A DNA stretch of 11,245 nucleotides from Campylobacterales bacterium (lineage in GTDB: Bacteria; Campylobacterota; Campylobacteria; Campylobacterales; Sulfurovaceae). The notes beneath the pieces are model-generated. The model made no database searches. It saw only the letters and a list, made by a program, of their open reading frames with translations, and had not been told where the DNA came from. The position numbers and the translations under genes were made by a program. This document shows, one piece after another, positions 4,814 to 11,245 of this stretch (positions are counted from its first letter, which is position 1; every line of letters begins with the position of its first letter). The DNA lies in assembly GCA_014763905.1 (NCBI GenBank), contig JACXUN010000023.1, forward strand, positions 1-11,245, in the 5' to 3' direction.

Positions 4814-6676
4814 CTAGAGGGCTTGTGTTGCAATATTGGCGATTCGTGAAGCAAAAGCAAACTTATCTTTGGGTTCAATTCCTTCCGCTAATTTGGCACT
4901 GTCTAAAAGAATCCAAGCCATATCTTCAAACTTGCTGCTATCCTCTAATTTATCCAACTTTTTCACCATCTCATGATCCGGATTGATCTCTAAAATCAAC
5001 GGAATCTCTGGCATCGCCTGTCCCATCTGCATAAACATATGTGCCATTCCTGCCATCGGATCTGAGCTGTCTTTGACTACGCATGACGGACTGGTGGTCA
5101 ATCGTGCGGTGGTTTTGACGGCTTTGACCTCTTCACCGAGTACCGCTTTGATTCGATCGGTTAAGCTTTTGAACTCTTTGCTGATTTCCTCTTTCTCTTC
5201 GGCAGTTTTAGAGTCCGGAGCATCCATTGTCGTGATATCTTTGAGTGTCCACTCTTTGAAGGTTGCGATAGATGGGGTGACAATCTCATCGATCTCTTTA
5301 TCATCAAGGATCAAGACTTCAATCTCCGCTTTTTTATACGCCTCTAACAGCGGTGAGTTTCGCACTACTTTCTCGTTTTCACCGATAATATAGTAGATCT
5401 CTTTTTTCTCGGAATCTCCTCGGCTGATATAATCATCGAGTGATACCATCCCCTCTTGGGTTGAACTCTTATATCGTACGATCTCTAAGAGCAGCTCTTT
5501 GTTGGTATAGTCTTGGAAAATTCCCTCTTTGATTACTCGATTATACTGCTCGGTAAAGAGGTTCATGTCCTCATCTTTGAGTTTTTTGATCGCTTGGAGA
5601 ATCTTCTTGGTCGAGTTTTGTTTGATATTAGCAAGGATTCGGTTCTCTTGGAGAATCTCACGGCTCACGTTGAGCGGTAGGTCTTCCGAATCGATAATTC
5701 CTTTGACAAACCGCAGATAGGTCGGCAGTAACTCTTTGTCATCATCGGTAATAAAGACCCGCTTCACATAAAGCTTCACACTGCTTTGGTAATCGGCTCG
5801 GTAGAGATCAAACGGAGCGGTTTTAGGAATATAGAATAGGGTGGTAAACTCTTGGGCTCCTTCTACTTTATTGTGCAGATAGGTCAACGGCTCATCATCA
5901 CCGTGTGAGAGCGTTTTATAGAATTCGATATAGTCCTCTTTTTTGAGTTCTGATTTGGAGAGAGTCCAAAGGGCGGTTGCCGCATTGGCTTGCTCGGTTT
6001 TTTTGACCTTTTTGGTTGTCTTGTTATCACCTTCTCCTTCGGTCTCCTCTTTGGTGAAGTGCATCATAATCGGGTAGGCAATGTGGTTCGAGTACTTTTT
6101 GATCACCTCTTGAACTCGCCATTTGCTGAGGAATTCTTTCTCCTCTTCTCGAAGTTTGATATAGACAATCGTACCGTGTTCCTCTTTGGTCACCGGTTTG
6201 AGTTCAAACTCTCCTTGCCCATCCGAACTAAACATATAAGCTTGATCTTCACCTGCTTTTTTGGTAATCACATCCACTTTGTCCGATACCATAAAGACCG
6301 AGTAGAATCCTACCCCGAATTGACCGATCAAGTTGCTGTCTTTTTTCGCATCTCCGGTCATCTGCTCGACAAATTTTTTGGTTCCTGAGTTGGCGATGGT
6401 TCCGAGGTTTGCCATCAAATCCTCTTCGTTCATCCCGATACCGTTATCGGCAATCGTTAGGCTGCCGTCTGCTTCGTCAATATTGACATTGATTTTACCG
6501 TTCCAGTTCGCTGATTTGAACTGTTCATCGGTCAATTGCATATAGTTAAACTTGTCAATCGCATCACTCGCATTAGAGATAAGCTCACGAATAAAAATCT
6601 CTTTATTCGAGTACAATGAGTAGGTCATCAGCTTGAGAAGCTGACCAATCTCTGTTTGAAATTGATGTTTTGCCAT
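4814..6676 (-). CDS. htpG: Molecular chaperone HtpG (bacterial Hsp90)
   Basis: HtpG is the cytosolic Hsp90 homologue, a dimeric ATP-dependent chaperone. The 620-residue protein is full length for the family. The N-terminal GHKL ATPase shows all boxes: Glu31, Asn35 and Asp38 in FIRELISNASDAIDKF; Asp77 in the DNGIGM box (77-82); and GQFGVGFYS at 118-126. A charged stretch at about 210-230 (EETEGEGDNKTTKKVKK) is the short family linker region. The middle domain carries LPLNVSREIL, with the catalytic-loop Arg at 339. The C-terminal dimerisation part contains the usual ARLTTSPSCVV segment. AAGGAT 8 bases before the ATG and a sigma-70-like promoter (6709-6737) support the start. It lacks a C-terminal MEEVD, as expected in bacteria. 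It may share transcripts with the lipoprotein and ligase genes downstream. Confidence 0.98.
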   Translation of the reverse strand: MAKHQFQTEIGQLLKLMTYSLYSNKEIFIRELISNASDAIDKFNYMQLTDEQFKSANWNGKINVNIDEADGSLTIADNGIGMNEEDLMANLGTIANSGTKKFVEQMTGDAKKDSNLIGQFGVGFYSVFMVSDKVDVITKKAGEDQAYMFSSDGQGEFELKPVTKEEHGTIVYIKLREEEKEFLSKWRVQEVIKKYSNHIAYPIMMHFTKEETEGEGDNKTTKKVKKTEQANAATALWTLSKSELKKEDYIEFYKTLSHGDDEPLTYLHNKVEGAQEFTTLFYIPKTAPFDLYRADYQSSVKLYVKRVFITDDDKELLPTYLRFVKGIIDSEDLPLNVSREILQENRILANIKQNSTKKILQAIKKLKDEDMNLFTEQYNRVIKEGIFQDYTNKELLLEIVRYKSSTQEGMVSLDDYISRGDSEKKEIYYIIGENEKVVRNSPLLEAYKKAEIEVLILDDKEIDEIVTPSIATFKEWTLKDITTMDAPDSKTAEEKEEISKEFKSLTDRIKAVLGEEVKAVKTTARLTTSPSCVVKDSSDPMAGMAHMFMQMGQAMPEIPLILEINPDHEMVKKLDKLEDSSKFEDMAWILLDSAKLAEGIEPKDKFAFASRIANIATQAL

Positions 6677-6708
6677 GTAAATAAATCCTTGTATGAATAT
6701 TTTTGGGA

Positions 6709-6737
6709 ATTGTATACTAATTTAGATAATTTTTCAA
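6709..6737 (-). promoter_or_regulatory. Sigma-70-type promoter of htpG: TTGAAA-N17-TACAAT
   Basis: On the minus strand, TTGAAA (6737-6732) and TACAAT (6714-6709) are exactly 17 bases apart, about 33 bases before the htpG ATG. Each box is one base from consensus. No CIRCE operator is present, so HrcA control is not indicated; a heat-shock regulator site could not be identified. Confidence 0.7.
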
Positions 6738-6824
6738 GTAGTTTTACTTTTTATAGTCAATAAACTTTAGTCTTTGTGACTAATAGTTAAAAAAATGTGA
6801 ATATTATAACCATTTTTAAGCTTT

Positions 6825-6852
6825 TTAACAGTTTAAAATAATAAAATACAGT
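6825..6852 (+). promoter_or_regulatory. Candidate promoter of the rlpA-like gene: TTAACA-N16-TACAGT
   Basis: TTAACA (6825-6830) and TACAGT (6847-6852) have a 16-base spacer and lie 34 bases before the ATG, in a very AT-rich divergent region (6690-6885). Other AT-rich hexamers nearby could serve instead. Confidence 0.35.
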
Positions 6853-6885
6853 TTTATTTTTGTTAAGGGTAAAAATCAATCTATT

Positions 6886-7602
6886 ATGTTAAATAGTATT
6901 ACCAAGAAAATTCTACTCACACTCTTCGTCTCATCGCTTTTTATCACTTCACTTCCTGCCAAAGACCGTAATATCTTAGCCTATATCGATAGAGGTATCA
7001 AATATTATCCGCATTATGTCAAAGAGGGACTCACCAAAATCGGCAAAGCCAGCTGGTACGGTCAACCGTTTCATCAACGGTTAACTGCATCGGGTGAACG
7101 ATATAATATGTATAATATGACCGCCGCTCATCGAACCTATGCCATGAATACGGTACTCAAGGTGACCAACCTAGAAAACAATAAATCGGTCAAGGTACGA
7201 GTCAATGACCGAGGTCCCTTCTATCACACACGGGATATCGATCTCTCTTATGGAGCCGCTCAAAAACTGGGAATCGTCAAACAAGGGGTCAGTAAAGTCA
7301 AAATTGAAGTGGTTTCAAGTCCGAAAAAAAGCAAAACAACCACACAAAGAGTAGTCCAAAAAACTCAAAAGAAGCCTGAAGCGGTTAAACGCACCCAAAA
7401 AGTACAAGTCGCCTCTTTTTTCAACCATGCCAGTGCGAAAAGCTTTCAGAAAAAACACCGACTTAAAAATGCGATTATCGTTAAAAAATTTATACCCGAT
7501 CACCAAAAGACTGCCTATCGTGTCGTCGTTCAATGTACCCCATGGGAAGCCAAAAAATTGATTCAATCTCAAAAGTTCAAAGGGGCATTCCTTCTATCTT
7601 AA
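6886..7602 (+). CDS. rlpA: RlpA-family septal lytic transglycosylase with C-terminal SPOR domain
   Basis: RlpA-type enzymes cleave naked glycan strands (lacking peptide stems) at the division septum; the SPOR domain targets them there. The 238-residue protein has a signal peptide (hydrophobic 9-23, Leu-Pro-Ala before Lys26). The double-psi beta-barrel domain (about 52-143) begins with GKASWYG and has TASGERYNMYNMTAAHRTY and VRVNDRGPF. The catalytic pair would be His82 and Asp108, 26 residues apart as in the characterised Pseudomonas RlpA. A basic, Gln/Lys-rich linker (144-171) precedes a SPOR domain (172-238) starting KVQVASF. No lipobox cysteine is present, so it is probably soluble in the periplasm rather than a lipoprotein. 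The ATG at 6886 lacks a close ribosome binding site (AAGGG is 16 bases upstream), but no other in-frame start preserves the signal peptide. Confidence 0.93.
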   Translation: MLNSITKKILLTLFVSSLFITSLPAKDRNILAYIDRGIKYYPHYVKEGLTKIGKASWYGQPFHQRLTASGERYNMYNMTAAHRTYAMNTVLKVTNLENNKSVKVRVNDRGPFYHTRDIDLSYGAAQKLGIVKQGVSKVKIEVVSSPKKSKTTTQRVVQKTQKKPEAVKRTQKVQVASFFNHASAKSFQKKHRLKNAIIVKKFIPDHQKTAYRVVVQCTPWEAKKLIQSQKFKGAFLLS

Positions 7603-7628
7603 TGTGTTGGTATAGCAAAATCTCTTTT

Positions 7629-7657
7629 TTGTAGTAAACTTAGATATTATCTATACT
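7629..7657 (+). promoter_or_regulatory. Candidate promoter of the beta-CASP nuclease gene: TTGTAG-N17-TATACT
   Basis: TTGTAG (7629-7634) and TATACT (7652-7657) are 17 bases apart, just upstream of a strong AAAGGAAG ribosome binding site (7663-7670). The preceding rlpA-like gene ends 27 bases before the -35 with no hairpin terminator, so readthrough is also possible. Confidence 0.45.
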
Positions 7658-7674
7658 GTACAAAAGGAAGCAAG

Positions 7675-9072
7675 ATGGCAACAGTAATTTCTCATGGAGC
7701 CGCTGAAAACGTAACCGGTTCCTGTCATTTTTTAGAGATTAATAATATCAAGATGCTGATTGACTGCGGTATGTTTCAGGGAAGCCATGAAGAGAAAAAT
7801 GAGGAACGCTTTGGATTTAATCCGGCTGAAATTGATTATCTGCTTCTCACTCACGCCCATATCGATCATATCGGTCGGGTTCCAAAGCTGGTTAAAGAGG
7901 GGTTCAAAGGCACCATTGTCTCCACCAGTGCGACATGGGATATCGCCTATATTATGCTTATGGATGCGGCAAAAATTTTCAATGAAGAGTACCGAACCCT
8001 TTATCGAAAAAAGCAGCGTGTCGGGGAAGAGGATAGCCTTAAAAAACCGCTCTATGACGAAGATGATATCTACGATACCTTCCAGCTCAATCATATTAAT
8101 GCCATCTATAACGAAGCGTTTGTCTTAAGTGACGATATCACCTTAACCTTTAAAGATGCCGGACATATCTTGGGGTCAAGTTTTATACAGATCGATTTTC
8201 AAGAAAATAACCTATCTAAGAGCGTCGTTTTTTCCGGAGATATCGGCAATATTAGACGACTGGTTATTGACGGGCTGCAATATGGTAAACAGACGCAGAC
8301 TCTTTTTGTCGAATCAACCTATGGAGACAGGGTACACAGAGATTTGGATGCCAGTATCGCAGAGTTCAAAGAGGTAATCAAGGATACTATCGAGGATGAC
8401 GGTATCGTATTAATTCCCTCATTTGCATTGGAGAGAACCCAAGAGATTTTGGTTCTGCTCAAAGAGATGTTCGACAACAAAGAGCTGGAACACTGTAAAG
8501 TATTTTTGGACAGCCCTTTGGCGATCAAAGCCACGGAACTCTACTCCAACTACCCTCTCTTTCTCAATGAAAAGCATAAATCGTCGGCAAGTATGGGCGA
8601 AAACCCTTTTCTCTTTGATGCTTTGCGGTTAACTCGGGATATCCGAGAATCAATGACCATCAATGATGTCAAAAAACGAGCCATTATTATCGCCGGAAGC
8701 GGTATGTGTACCGGCGGCAGAATCCTGCACCACTTCAAACATCGCCTATGGGACAAAAACAATGCGGTTATTTTCGTCGGCTTCCAAGTCGAAGGAACCT
8801 TGGGTCGGGAGATCATCGATGGAACCAAAATGATTAACGTCCGCGGCGAAAATGTCATGGTCAATGCTAAAGTTCACACCATCAACGGCTTTTCCGCTCA
8901 CGGAGATCGAGAGGATCTCATCGACTGGATCAGCCACTTCAAAGATTTGGAAATGATCTATCTGATTCACGGGGAATGCGACAAGATGGACGCATTTAAA
9001 ACGACTTTAAAAGAACGTTTTGAGTCTATCAAGGTGCATATCGTTAAAGAGCGGGAGCATATTTATATCTAG
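7675..9072 (+). CDS. Metallo-beta-lactamase/beta-CASP RNA nuclease (CPSF73/YSH1-like)
   Basis: The 465-residue protein belongs to the beta-CASP branch of the metallo-beta-lactamase fold, the group that includes the mRNA 3'-end nuclease CPSF73 and its prokaryotic relatives. It should hydrolyse RNA using two zinc ions. Metal ligands are visible in order: Asp30 in LIDCGMFQG, the HAHIDH box (His60, His62, Asp64, His65), His164 in DAGHILGS, and Asp189 in SGDIGN. Beta-CASP marks follow: Asp279 in DSPLAIKATELY, GSGMCTGGR at 341-349, His409 in GFSAHGDRED, and the closing His432 in IHGEC. All key residues are intact. The length fits the bacterial YSH1/COG1236-like proteins and is shorter than RNase J, and there is no RNase J C-terminal domain. 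The ribosome binding site AAAGGAAG precedes the ATG. The exact RNA target is unknown; endo- versus exonuclease activity cannot be told from sequence. Confidence 0.93.
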   Translation: MATVISHGAAENVTGSCHFLEINNIKMLIDCGMFQGSHEEKNEERFGFNPAEIDYLLLTHAHIDHIGRVPKLVKEGFKGTIVSTSATWDIAYIMLMDAAKIFNEEYRTLYRKKQRVGEEDSLKKPLYDEDDIYDTFQLNHINAIYNEAFVLSDDITLTFKDAGHILGSSFIQIDFQENNLSKSVVFSGDIGNIRRLVIDGLQYGKQTQTLFVESTYGDRVHRDLDASIAEFKEVIKDTIEDDGIVLIPSFALERTQEILVLLKEMFDNKELEHCKVFLDSPLAIKATELYSNYPLFLNEKHKSSASMGENPFLFDALRLTRDIRESMTINDVKKRAIIIAGSGMCTGGRILHHFKHRLWDKNNAVIFVGFQVEGTLGREIIDGTKMINVRGENVMVNAKVHTINGFSAHGDREDLIDWISHFKDLEMIYLIHGECDKMDAFKTTLKERFESIKVHIVKEREHIYI

Positions 9073-9131
9073 AATTATTTCATACTCTGTAAAATATGGT
9101 ATCACACTCCTAAATTTTTATGAAGTATGAT

Positions 9132-9467
9132 TTAATCCTCCCGATCCACCAAAACCACCCATCCATTCTCCTCCAACAACGCTTTGGCTTTCGAGCAGAG
9201 GGGGGCTTGGATGTAGATATACTTCTTTTTGATCACACTCTCATTATGGGCTTCTAATGCTTTATGAAACGCCATCAGCTCTTGTGCCTCTTTTTGTAAT
9301 ATCCGGCTTTTTTTTACGATATGGATGATACAGGCGTAATATTTTTTGGTATCGACTCCAAGGTAGAGATCGATCTTTTTTCGGCTGCCTAACTCTTTGA
9401 CCGAGATCGGTCTGAGGGATTTGAAGAGCAGTTTATGCTCTTGGAGTTTATCGACTATTTCTTTCAT
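9132..9467 (-). CDS. Small conserved-looking protein of unknown function, coupled to the Xer gene
   Basis: I do not recognise this 111-residue protein by name. It has no signal peptide or membrane segment and is rich in lysine, so it is probably cytosolic. Its order is: a helical N-terminus (1-18), a strand-rich core with KKIDLYLGVDTKKYYACIIHIVKKSR (30-55), a helical KEAQELMAFHKALEAH stretch, a strand (KKKYIYIQAPLCSKA) and a final helix and strand ending in a charged DRED. The alpha/beta order and basic patch would suit a nucleic-acid-associated protein, but that is a guess. Its ATG overlaps the recombinase stop by 4 bases (ATGA), with AGGAAG as the ribosome binding site, so it is certainly co-translated. 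It is the last gene of the minus-strand operon; the gene beyond is convergent. Confidence 0.78.
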   Translation of the reverse strand: MKEIVDKLQEHKLLFKSLRPISVKELGSRKKIDLYLGVDTKKYYACIIHIVKKSRILQKEAQELMAFHKALEAHNESVIKKKYIYIQAPLCSKAKALLEENGWVVLVDRED

Positions 9468-10294
9468 TTTCTTCCTAACGGGTGGTGTTTGTTGATGGTG
9501 TCTGCCAAATGGGCTTGTTGGATATGGGTGTAGATTTGGGTGGTTTCCAGGGAGCTGTGTCCCAATAGGTCTTGCACGACACGCAGATCGGCTCCGCCGA
9601 TAATGAGTGCAGAGGCAAAAGAGTGACGCAGAACATGCGGGGAGACCCCCAGATATTTTTTGACGATTTTAAAAGCAGAGATACGGCTCAACGGCTCGTT
9701 TCGGTAGTTGAGCCAGATATGATCACTCTGGATTGATGCGGCTCTTAGATAAGCTTCGAGTGCCTCTAGGGCGATAGGGGCGAGGGGAACCATCCGCTCT
9801 TTTTGTCCTTTGGCGAAACGGATTTTGAGCCATTCGTCTTGGATATCTTGACGTGTGGCTAAGAGTGCTTCGGAGACACGGCAGCCGCTGGCATAGAGAA
9901 ACAGGATCAGGGCATAATCCCGCAGTCCGATCCAATTACTACGGTCAATCAGATGCACTCCTGCTTTGATCTCTGCAAAAGAGAGATATTTGGGAAGATT
10001 CTTCGGCACTTTTGCCATCGGGATGTGAATGCTATTGGCTCCCAGTTTAAGGGTATGGGCAAACTCATAAAAAGCATTGATCGAGGAGAGTTTACGATTG
10101 AGCGTGCGTTTATTGTCAAACTGAGCCAAAAAGAGCAGAATATCGATCGTCTCCAGTTTTAGTAGATTGCGATCGTGGAAAAAGGTATGGAACTGTTGGA
10201 TATCGGAAAGATAGCTCTTGATCGAATTGGATTCAAGAGCTTTGTGAATATGAAGATACTCTTCAAACGCTGTGATTAGCGAATGACTACTCAT
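9464..10294 (-). CDS. Xer-type tyrosine recombinase/integrase
   Basis: This 276-residue site-specific recombinase has a complete catalytic set: Arg139 (ASGCRVSEA), Lys162 (AKGQKER), His220 and Arg223 (SPHVLRHSFA), His246 (LLGHSS) and nucleophile Tyr255 (TTQIYTHI). The N-terminal SAM-like DNA-binding domain spans about 1-90. The C-terminus ends about 20 residues after the tyrosine, as in XerC/XerD. Xer enzymes resolve chromosome dimers at dif. The arrangement within a housekeeping operon, with no attachment site or phage gene near, favours a chromosomal Xer over a mobile integrase. At 276 residues it is shorter than the roughly 350-360-residue XerH of Helicobacter and Campylobacter and closer to XerC/XerD, so I leave the symbol blank. 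Its start overlaps the upstream lipoprotein gene by 8 bases; no clear Shine-Dalgarno sequence is seen, which suggests translational coupling. Confidence 0.93.
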   Translation of the reverse strand: MSSHSLITAFEEYLHIHKALESNSIKSYLSDIQQFHTFFHDRNLLKLETIDILLFLAQFDNKRTLNRKLSSINAFYEFAHTLKLGANSIHIPMAKVPKNLPKYLSFAEIKAGVHLIDRSNWIGLRDYALILFLYASGCRVSEALLATRQDIQDEWLKIRFAKGQKERMVPLAPIALEALEAYLRAASIQSDHIWLNYRNEPLSRISAFKIVKKYLGVSPHVLRHSFASALIIGGADLRVVQDLLGHSSLETTQIYTHIQQAHLADTINKHHPLGRK

Positions 10295-11245
10295 ACGTTA
10301 ACGAAGCGATATCCACAACCTGACCGTTATAGTAGAGTTTACCGGTTGAAGAAAAGCTGTATCCCTCTACTTCCGAGAGCTTATAATCTTTGTGTTTGGT
10401 CAAATTTTTGTTGCTGATAATCAGATATCCCTGCTTATCCAGAGCAAACACTTTATCACTGTAGACACCAGCTGTCGAGAAGTGAGCAAACTTATACTTC
10501 TGCTCTGCGACCACTTTCAGTACCGGGTCGAGTTTCACGATCATGCCGTCTTTGGTAAAGGTATAGATATAGGCATCATCGATAGCTACTTCCGATATCT
10601 CTTGCTTGTAATCTCTTCGTCCTTGATTGTTTTTGATCATCACACCGTGCGGGGTTGCCGCTACCAATGTGTTGCCCAGTCGTCTCAGGAAAATGACATT
10701 ATTAAGCGTACTGTCGGTGGTTACATAGATTTGGTTGAGAACTTTATGTGTTTTGAGATCAAGGATCACCAGCTTACCGTCTAAGGTAGGAATCACGACC
10801 AGATTGTCAACCCACATCGGATTGGCTACACGGGTATCGATAGAGAAGACTTTTTTAGAGCTATTGGTGTAAATAATACTTTTTTGGTCTAAGTCATAAA
10901 TCCCGTAACTGTTATCTTGCAATAGATAAACCAGTTGATTACCGATCGTAGTCGCGGCTACTAGAGCGTTTGGCAGTTGAATCGTTTGGGTTCCACCCTG
11001 AACACGATGGAGTTGGCAGGCTCCTTTTTTATCCGCAGTAATTGCCGTATCGGCTGTATTGTTGATAAAGCTATATCCCGGTTCGAGTTTGAGCGGAAGT
11101 TCCTGCTTCGCATTGAGAGCAATACCACCCTCCATGCTTGCACCGTCGCGGCTGAAACTGATGAGTTGATGCGAAGATGAACTCCCTACACTGGTGGTAG
11201 CTGCGGGGGTATAGTACTGCTTGGAATTACATCCACCCCATAGCA
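10287..11245 (-). CDS. Putative lipoprotein with PQQ-like beta-propeller (N-terminus outside window)
   Basis: The frame stays open to the right edge of the window, so the start lies beyond base 11245. About 319 residues are visible. The first codons read Leu-Trp-Gly-Gly-Cys-Asn-Ser-Lys, which looks like the end of a lipoprotein signal with Cys codon at 11229-11231; Trp at -3 is atypical. A Ser/Thr-rich linker follows (TPAATTSVGSSSSHQ), as is common just after the lipid anchor. The rest is strand-rich, with repeated motifs of the form hydrophobic-strand, DGK, hydrophobic-strand, DLKT (for example VVIPTLDGKLVILDLKTHKVL and TKDGMIVKLDP). This indicates a beta-propeller of the PQQ/BamB type, probably periplasmic. 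The first in-frame Met inside the window (11133-11135) lies after the linker and is not the true start. It overlaps the Xer gene by 8 bases. A BamB-like scaffold role is possible but unproven. Confidence 0.85.
   Translation of the reverse strand, partial: LWGGCNSKQYYTPAATTSVGSSSSHQLISFSRDGASMEGGIALNAKQELPLKLEPGYSFINNTADTAITADKKGACQLHRVQGGTQTIQLPNALVAATTIGNQLVYLLQDNSYGIYDLDQKSIIYTNSSKKVFSIDTRVANPMWVDNLVVIPTLDGKLVILDLKTHKVLNQIYVTTDSTLNNVIFLRRLGNTLVAATPHGVMIKNNQGRRDYKQEISEVAIDDAYIYTFTKDGMIVKLDPVLKVVAEQKYKFAHFSTAGVYSDKVFALDKQGYLIISNKNLTKHKDYKLSEVEGYSFSSTGKLYYNGQVVDIASLTYE

Noticed and set aside
4983..5393. Long open frame on the plus strand inside htpG (and similar ones at 5990-6388 and 7760-8128)
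   Set aside because: These are antisense or out-of-frame readings of strongly conserved genes, with biased composition, no ribosome binding sites and no recognisable domains.
6677..6885. CIRCE (HrcA) or similar heat-shock operator in front of htpG
   Set aside because: No TTAGCACTC-N9-GAGTGCTAA-like sequence or other clear inverted repeat is present; only a sigma-70-type promoter can be supported.
9080..9130. Inverted repeat TCATACT ... AGTATGA between the nuclease gene and the 111-residue gene
   Set aside because: Arms of 7 bases separated by 37 bases in AT-rich sequence are expected by chance; there is no supporting structure.
9132..9467. Reading the 111-residue protein as a PD-(D/E)XK nuclease because of the D-LYLGVD ... 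KK pattern
   Set aside because: The second motif lacks the acidic residue (His49 stands where Asp/Glu would be needed), so the nuclease call is not supported.
1..11245. CRISPR array, tRNA, rRNA, insertion sequence or prophage
   Set aside because: No regularly spaced repeats, cloverleaf, rRNA-like stretch, transposase or phage protein was seen; the Xer gene lacks an adjacent attachment site or cargo.

Overview
The window looks like ordinary chromosome of a Campylobacterota (epsilonproteobacterial) bacterium, most likely a free-living Sulfurimonas/Sulfuricurvum-type relative. This is inferred from protein content: a UPF0323-type lipoprotein paired with a glutathionylspermidine-synthase-like ATP-grasp protein (the same pair as Cj0371-Cj0372 in Campylobacter), the style of the HtpG and RadA sequences, and short AT-rich intergenic regions. 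No transposase, phage gene, CRISPR array, tRNA or rRNA was seen. No gap between genes exceeds 300 bases.

Layout from left to right. (1) 1-660, plus strand: the C-terminal half of the recombination factor RadA/Sms. (2) 795-1382, plus: a small exported beta-rich protein, probably an outer-membrane barrel. (3) 1383-1475: a convergent gap holding three hairpins, the first a REP-like element with a GTAG tetranucleotide. (4) 1476-2267, minus: a solitary MlaE-type lipid-transport permease. (5) 2268-2427: a divergent gap dominated by an 84-base inverted repeat. (6) 2428-2775, plus: acpS, holo-ACP synthase. (7) 2776-2866: a convergent gap with a large two-part hairpin. (8) 6676 down to 2867, minus: htpG, then a serine/glycine-tailed lipoprotein, then the ATP-grasp ligase. 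The last two genes are 3 nt apart. A second REP-like hairpin lies in the probable leader of the lipoprotein gene. (9) 6886-7602, plus: an RlpA-family septal lytic transglycosylase with a SPOR domain, divergent from htpG. (10) 7675-9072, plus: a CPSF73-like metallo-beta-lactamase/beta-CASP RNA nuclease. (11) 11245 down to 9132, minus: an overlapping three-gene operon of a beta-propeller lipoprotein (start outside the window), a Xer-type tyrosine recombinase and a small protein of unknown function.

Most genes are housekeeping: DNA repair, ACP activation, chaperone, envelope lipid transport, septal peptidoglycan, RNA processing and chromosome dimer resolution. Two things deserve attention. One is the lipoprotein/ATP-grasp pair: the lipoprotein ends in Gly-Gly, while the known reaction of the ligase family is amidation of a C-terminal glycine carboxylate. 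The other is the set of structured intergenic repeats, one of which occurs twice with a compensatory base-pair change.
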